From [Bacillus] enclensis (GTDB lineage Bacteria > Bacillota > Bacilli > Bacillales > Bacillaceae_B): DNA of 64,000 bases. The notes under the pieces were generated by a model, which worked only from the letters and a program-made list of their open reading frames with translations, had not been told where the DNA came from and did not search any database. Below, piece by piece: positions 60,649 through 64,000 of this stretch. Position 1 is the stretch's first letter. Every line of letters starts with the position of its first letter. A program made the position numbers and the translations under genes. Location: assembly GCF_001456935.1 (NCBI RefSeq), contig NZ_KQ758487.1, forward strand, positions 1 to 64,000, given 5' to 3'.

Positions 60649-60823
60649 TGGCGGGTTGTCGCTTATTTCCTCGGAAATTGTCGGAATTGGGGAGATAGGA
60701 GTTTCAGGTATAGGGAGAGGGGGGAGCCCGGATTCCTCCTAATCGTGGTGGAGCCTGCGTTTTATTCGGCATCTGACGAGCGGTGGGCCGTTCATAGAAT
60801 CGTTAAATTAATCTTATATGATA

Positions 60824-60853
60824 TTGGTTTCTGCAATTTTATCTTGGTATAAT
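60824..60853 (+). promoter_or_regulatory. SigA-type promoter of the small membrane protein gene
   Basis: TTGGTT (60824-60829), 18-bp spacer, TATAAT (60848-60853), 38 bp before the ATG at 60891. Confidence 0.7.
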
Positions 60854-60890
60854 GGTGAAAGAGTTTGTGGATAGACGAAAGGAGCTTGTT

Positions 60891-61094
60891 ATGCTTTCTT
60901 CATTTGTATTGAATTTGTTTTTGTACTTTCCAGAAGATAAGACAGAATATATCCCGGCCGCAATTTGGATGGCGATCTTTTTCATATTAACAATATTGAC
61001 ATTCCGTTTGATTAAAAAGGTTTCAAAGAAGGAAGAGCTTAAGACGAAAGCAATCGAAGACGAAATCAGGCAGAAGAATCGGGGAACTGAATAG
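60891..61094 (+). CDS. Small membrane protein, unknown
   Basis: A 67-residue protein starting MLSSFVLNLFLYFPEDKTEY at ATG 60891 behind AAAGGAGCTTGTT. Two hydrophobic stretches (3-11 and 23-42) are followed by a charged Lys/Glu-rich cytoplasmic tail. An upstream in-frame ATG at 60852 falls inside the promoter -10, so the shorter form is preferred. No family is recognised. It has its own promoter and terminator. Confidence 0.68.
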   Translation: MLSSFVLNLFLYFPEDKTEYIPAAIWMAIFFILTILTFRLIKKVSKKEELKTKAIEDEIRQKNRGTE

Positions 61095-61101
61095 CAGTGA
61101 G

Positions 61102-61136
61102 AGCACACCGGGATGTGATGCCGGTGTGTTTTTTTA
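61102..61136 (+). terminator. Intrinsic terminator after the small membrane protein gene
   Basis: ACACCGG and CCGGTGT stem, extended by C/G pairs, followed by T7. Confidence 0.88.
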
Positions 61137-61242
61137 TTGTCGGGGTCAGGATGTGGTGGGCGGGGGCAAAGTTTCGAGTTTGTGTCGATATATGTAGAAT
61201 TGTCGGTAAGTGGCTGATTTTTGCAGGTGAAATCAAATTTCG

Positions 61243-61292
61243 TTGATATCTCTTCAAAAATTGCTGATAAACTTTCAAAAACGTTGATTAAC
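61243..61292. repeat. Short intergenic array, 20-21 bp period
   Basis: GATATCTCTTCAAAAATTGCT, GATAAACTTTCAAAAACGTT and GATTAACATAA start at 61245, 61266 and 61286. Further GTCGATA and GCTGATT words upstream (61185-61220) are not in register. The 325-bp gap before sodC holds nothing else that I recognise. Confidence 0.5.
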
Positions 61293-61419
61293 ATAAATCC
61301 CTCCTAAACTCCCTAAACCATTTATAACCCCCTCCCTGAAAATCCTCTTCCTGTAAGAATACTTTCCCTCCAACTAGTCAAAAATGGAGAATGAGTATGT
61401 ACATTTGGAGGAATCTGAG

Positions 61420-61953
61420 ATGAAAAAGAATATGTTATTATACATATCCATGGCGTCGGTGCTTCTCGGGGCATGTGCCATTGAAAATCCGAAGAAGATG
61501 GAAGTCGATATGAAAAATGAAACGGGTGATTCGCTCGGGAAGGTGATCCTGCAGGAGGTGGCGGAAGGGGTGGAAGTGGACCTTGATCTTGAAGGGCTGC
61601 CGCCGGGAGAACACGGCATCCATTTTCATGAAAAAGGAGTGTGCAAGCGTCCGGATTTCGTAACTGCGGGCAATCATTTCAATCCGGATGATAAAAAGCA
61701 CGGCCTGCTTCATCCCGAAGGAGCCCATGCCGGCGATCTGCCGAATATCATCGTGGAAGATGACGGGGTTGCGAAGGTGAAACTGATGGCGCCTATCGTG
61801 ACGATGACGAAAGGAAAGACCTCTTTGTTTACGAAAGACGGCACCTCCCTGATCATCACCGAGAACAAAGATGACGGTATGACGCAGCCGTCAGGGGATT
61901 CCGGGGCAAGGATCGCCTGTGGTGAAATCGCGAAGGAAAAAGAGAAGAAGTAA
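61420..61953 (+). CDS. SodC-like lipoprotein lacking one copper ligand
   Basis: A 177-residue Cu/Zn superoxide dismutase-family lipoprotein. The start is ATG 61420 after GGAGGAATCTGAG, and lipobox LLGAC puts the lipid on C19. Ligands: H68 and H70 (HFH), bridging H86 (GNHFNP), zinc site H94, H103 and D106, and the disulfide pair C75-C167. The fourth copper histidine, expected in a VVHE-type segment, is T147 (SLIITENKDD). Bacillus subtilis YojM is also known to lack copper ligands. Zinc binding should persist, while dismutase activity is doubtful. Confidence 0.87.
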   Translation: MKKNMLLYISMASVLLGACAIENPKKMEVDMKNETGDSLGKVILQEVAEGVEVDLDLEGLPPGEHGIHFHEKGVCKRPDFVTAGNHFNPDDKKHGLLHPEGAHAGDLPNIIVEDDGVAKVKLMAPIVTMTKGKTSLFTKDGTSLIITENKDDGMTQPSGDSGARIACGEIAKEKEKK

Positions 61954-61967
61954 AAATTAGAAATGAG

Positions 61968-62009
61968 AAAAGCCCTCTGGACCGATGTTTCGGTGCAGAG
62001 GGCTTTTTT
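61968..62009. terminator. Bidirectional terminator between sodC-like gene and patB
   Basis: AAAAGCCCTCTG and CAGAGGGCTTTT form a perfect stem, with GACCGA...TCGGT continuing inside. Confidence 0.94.
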
Positions 62010-62049
62010 CTGTGCAACTAAATCAGTCCGACTGGGGCAATAGAGCCGA

Positions 62050-63216
62050 TCATCCAAGTGCCTTTCGCAGTCTTTCCAGTCCATCCATCAATATTTCACG
62101 CGGACAGGCGATGTTCATCCTCACAAAGCCTTCGCCGCCTTTTCCGTATTTAGGTCCGGATTCGAGCCCCAATCTGCCTTTTTCAAGCAAACGCTCCTTC
62201 AGTTCATCGTCTGTGAGGCCAAGCTTGCTGCAATCGATCCATAGGAGATAGGTTCCCTGTGGTTCAACAAGGTGCAGGTCAGGCAGATGTTCATCGATAA
62301 ATGATTTTGTGATGGCGGCATTTTCGGCCAAATAATCCAGGATGTTTTCAAGCCATTTTTCTCCGTGGCGGTAGGCGGCTTCCATGCCGGTGATACCGAA
62401 TGTGTTCAGGGTGAAGAAGCCCTGCTTTTTATGGACGCCTGCGATTTTTTCTCGGAAGTCCTTGTTCGGTGTGATCATGGCTGATGCCTGCAGACCTGCC
62501 AGGTTAAAGGTTTTGCTTGGTGCGATGAGGGTGATGGTCTTATCCGCATCGCTTTCATCGAGGGATGCAATCGGGATATGGGTATGCTCTTTGTAAACGA
62601 GATCGGAATGTATTTCATCCGAAACGATAATGACATTGTATTTCTTACAGAGTTCTGACATCTTGGTCAATTCCCCGCGTGTCCATACACGCCCGCTCGG
62701 ATTGTGCGGGTTACAGAGCAGGAAGACTTTAACCCCTTTTTTCAATGATTCTTCAAAGTCCTCGAATGAAATGCTGTATGTGCCGTTTTCATAGGTGAGC
62801 GGAGCATTTTCGATGACGCGGCCGTTTTCCTCGGTCATGTTGAAGAACGGCGTATAGACAGGGGATTGCACCAATACTTTGTCACCGGGTTCCGTCAATG
62901 CCTGAATGATTGTTCCGATAGCCGGTACAACACCCGGACTGTACTGCAGCCAGTTCTTATGTATATCCCAGCCGTGCCTCTTCTTGACCCACCCGGTAAT
63001 CGCTTCCGCTGGTCCTTCCCCAACAAAGGTATAACCGAAAATTCCATGTTCCAATCGGTTCTTGAGGGCATCCGTCACCTCTGCAGGGGGAAGGAAATCC
63101 ATATCCGCCACCCACATCGGGAGTACATCTTCTTTTCCGAATACCGTCTTGGTCATATCCCATTTGACAGAGGAGGTCCCTTTTCGATCAATTATTTTTT
63201 CAAATCCACTCAACAT
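62050..63216 (-). CDS. patB: PatB, PLP-dependent cystathionine beta-lyase / aminotransferase
   Basis: A 388-residue fold-type I PLP enzyme of the MalY/PatB group. LPMWVADMDFLPP near residue 33 is the group signature, LCNPHNPSGRVWTRGEL near 165 binds the cofactor, VSDEIHSDLVY near 203 has the PLP-contacting Asp, and APSKTFNLAGLQ near 235 contains the Schiff-base lysine. PatB cleaves cystathionine to homocysteine in Bacillus. Start: ATG, ATG and TTG codons follow AAAGGGG, and I choose 63216 for spacing, with 63219 equally possible. It is convergent to the sodC-like gene. Confidence 0.92.
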   Translation of the reverse strand: MLSGFEKIIDRKGTSSVKWDMTKTVFGKEDVLPMWVADMDFLPPAEVTDALKNRLEHGIFGYTFVGEGPAEAITGWVKKRHGWDIHKNWLQYSPGVVPAIGTIIQALTEPGDKVLVQSPVYTPFFNMTEENGRVIENAPLTYENGTYSISFEDFEESLKKGVKVFLLCNPHNPSGRVWTRGELTKMSELCKKYNVIIVSDEIHSDLVYKEHTHIPIASLDESDADKTITLIAPSKTFNLAGLQASAMITPNKDFREKIAGVHKKQGFFTLNTFGITGMEAAYRHGEKWLENILDYLAENAAITKSFIDEHLPDLHLVEPQGTYLLWIDCSKLGLTDDELKERLLEKGRLGLESGPKYGKGGEGFVRMNIACPREILMDGLERLRKALG

Positions 63217-63441
63217 CATTAACCCCTTTCCGGCTGAAAAATTAATAAACACCTGAAGCTTTCAAGCGGTTCAAATCACCGGCAGCTTCTGGATCACACA
63301 TATACTAGTTTCATCTTATTATGTAATTCGAAAAGTTGAAAATGATTTGTTTGTCAGTTTATGAAGGAGCCGCGCATGATTGAATGTTGCACTAAGCGGC
63401 GCGGATCCTATACTTAACATAATAGATGCAAGGTCTTCCCT

Positions 63442-64000
63442 TTACGTTTCACTCAGGAGGGCAGAGGGGATTCCCTTTTCAAACTGCTGACGTTCCTGCC
63501 TTACGTAGCCTTCTGCTTCAGAGTTGATGAATTGCCGGATATGTCCCAGCACTTCTTCAGGCTTTTCTTCGGGAACCAGATGTCCTGTATCATTCAATAC
63601 GACAAGCTTTGATTGAGGAAGGTCCCCCGCAAGCCTGTGGCCGGTCGAGAGCGGCACCACCCTGTCATGCTCACCCCAGACGAGCAGGCAGGGGGTCTCT
63701 ATTTTCTTCAATTCCCGGATGGACAGGTCTCCTTCCCGGTCCCGTATCATGCGGGTCAGTGCTTTAAATATGTCATCTTCAAGGAATGGCTTCATATAGC
63801 CGAACATCATTTCATCATCGATGAGATCTCTGTTGTGAACGACATTCTCAAGGTTTTTGCGGATCCCGGAACGGGTCAGCCAGAGCTTTACATACAGGTG
63901 GAAAAGAGGAATGCGGCTTGCCATCATGACGGGCCATTTCATTTTTTTCAGATATCCTGAACTGCACAGGAGAATGCCTTTATCGACGAGCGAAGGTTCT
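63442..64000 (-). CDS. yugF: Alpha/beta hydrolase YugF, C-terminal part
   Basis: The 3' part of a gene that runs past the window end. The frame is open from 64000 (EPSLVDKGILLCSSGYLKKM) to the stop at 63442, 185 codons. It contains the cap and C-terminal catalytic residues of an alpha/beta hydrolase: LLVWGEHDRVVPLSTG (Asp) and VVLNDTGHLVPEEKPEEV (His). The nucleophile elbow lies outside. Position next to patB agrees with YugF of Bacillus subtilis. Substrate unknown. Confidence 0.82.
   Translation of the reverse strand, partial: EPSLVDKGILLCSSGYLKKMKWPVMMASRIPLFHLYVKLWLTRSGIRKNLENVVHNRDLIDDEMMFGYMKPFLEDDIFKALTRMIRDREGDLSIRELKKIETPCLLVWGEHDRVVPLSTGHRLAGDLPQSKLVVLNDTGHLVPEEKPEEVLGHIRQFINSEAEGYVRQERQQFEKGIPSALLSET

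Overview
The window looks like the chromosome of an endospore-forming, probably halotolerant member of the Bacillaceae (a Rossellomorea-like Bacillus is my guess). The evidence is gene content and order that follow the Bacillus subtilis yun-yut-yum-yui-mrp-kap region as I remember it: yunF-E-D-C-B, lytH, lipA, yutC-D-E-F-G-H, yutI, yuzD, yutJ, yuzB, yutM, yumC, yumB, yuiA-B-C-D-pepA-yuiF, yuzC, yuxO, mrpA-G, yufK, pbpD, yuxJ, kapD, kapB, patB, yugF. Many genes use TTG or GTG starts behind strong AGGAGG-type ribosome binding sites, as is usual for this group.

Layout. 1-6564: an IS3 remnant, then the yunF-E-D-C block, an HD-GYP gene and yunB. 6565-12750: a lysine riboswitch with an NhaC-type transporter, a flavin amine oxidase, and a sodium symporter of the NSS family with a 35-codon MetS-like partner. 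12759-23000: lytH, lipA and the yut genes, with a short convergent pair made of an XRE regulator and an Sda-like checkpoint gene that appears to start at ATA. 23600-27570: yuzD, yutJ, yuzB, a VOC protein, a frameshifted DUF2225 gene and yutM. 27519-30958: a 3.4-kb insertion that duplicates the last 54 bp of the yutM region and carries one large gene, DUF262-DUF262-HNH, which I read as a candidate single-gene anti-phage nuclease. 30985-32442: an IS3-family element sitting in the loop of what was the original yutM terminator. 32474-46100: yumC, yumB, a Nudix gene, a PAS-STAS gene and the yui block. 46200-53444: yuzC, yuxO, a DUF2188-type gene and the seven-gene Mrp antiporter operon. 53761-64000: yufK, pbpD, yuxJ, the kap genes, a lipoprotein cyclophilin, a SodC-like lipoprotein, patB and the end of yugF.

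How the genes work together. Sporulation and envelope functions dominate (yunB, lytH, yutC, yutH, yuiC, kapD, kapB, pbpD, Sda-like). Iron-sulfur maintenance (yutI, yutM, lipA as client), flavin oxidoreductases (yutJ, yumB, yumC) and sodium-coupled transport (Mrp, two NhaC-type carriers, NSS) form the other themes.

Intergenic space is unusual. A ~245-bp dispersed repeat with inverted ends and a covarying internal hairpin occurs in three full copies plus shorter forms. Separately, at least seven intergenic stretches hold degenerate arrays with a 20-21 bp period, each with its own local word. I do not recognise either as a described system. No tRNA, rRNA or CRISPR array was seen.
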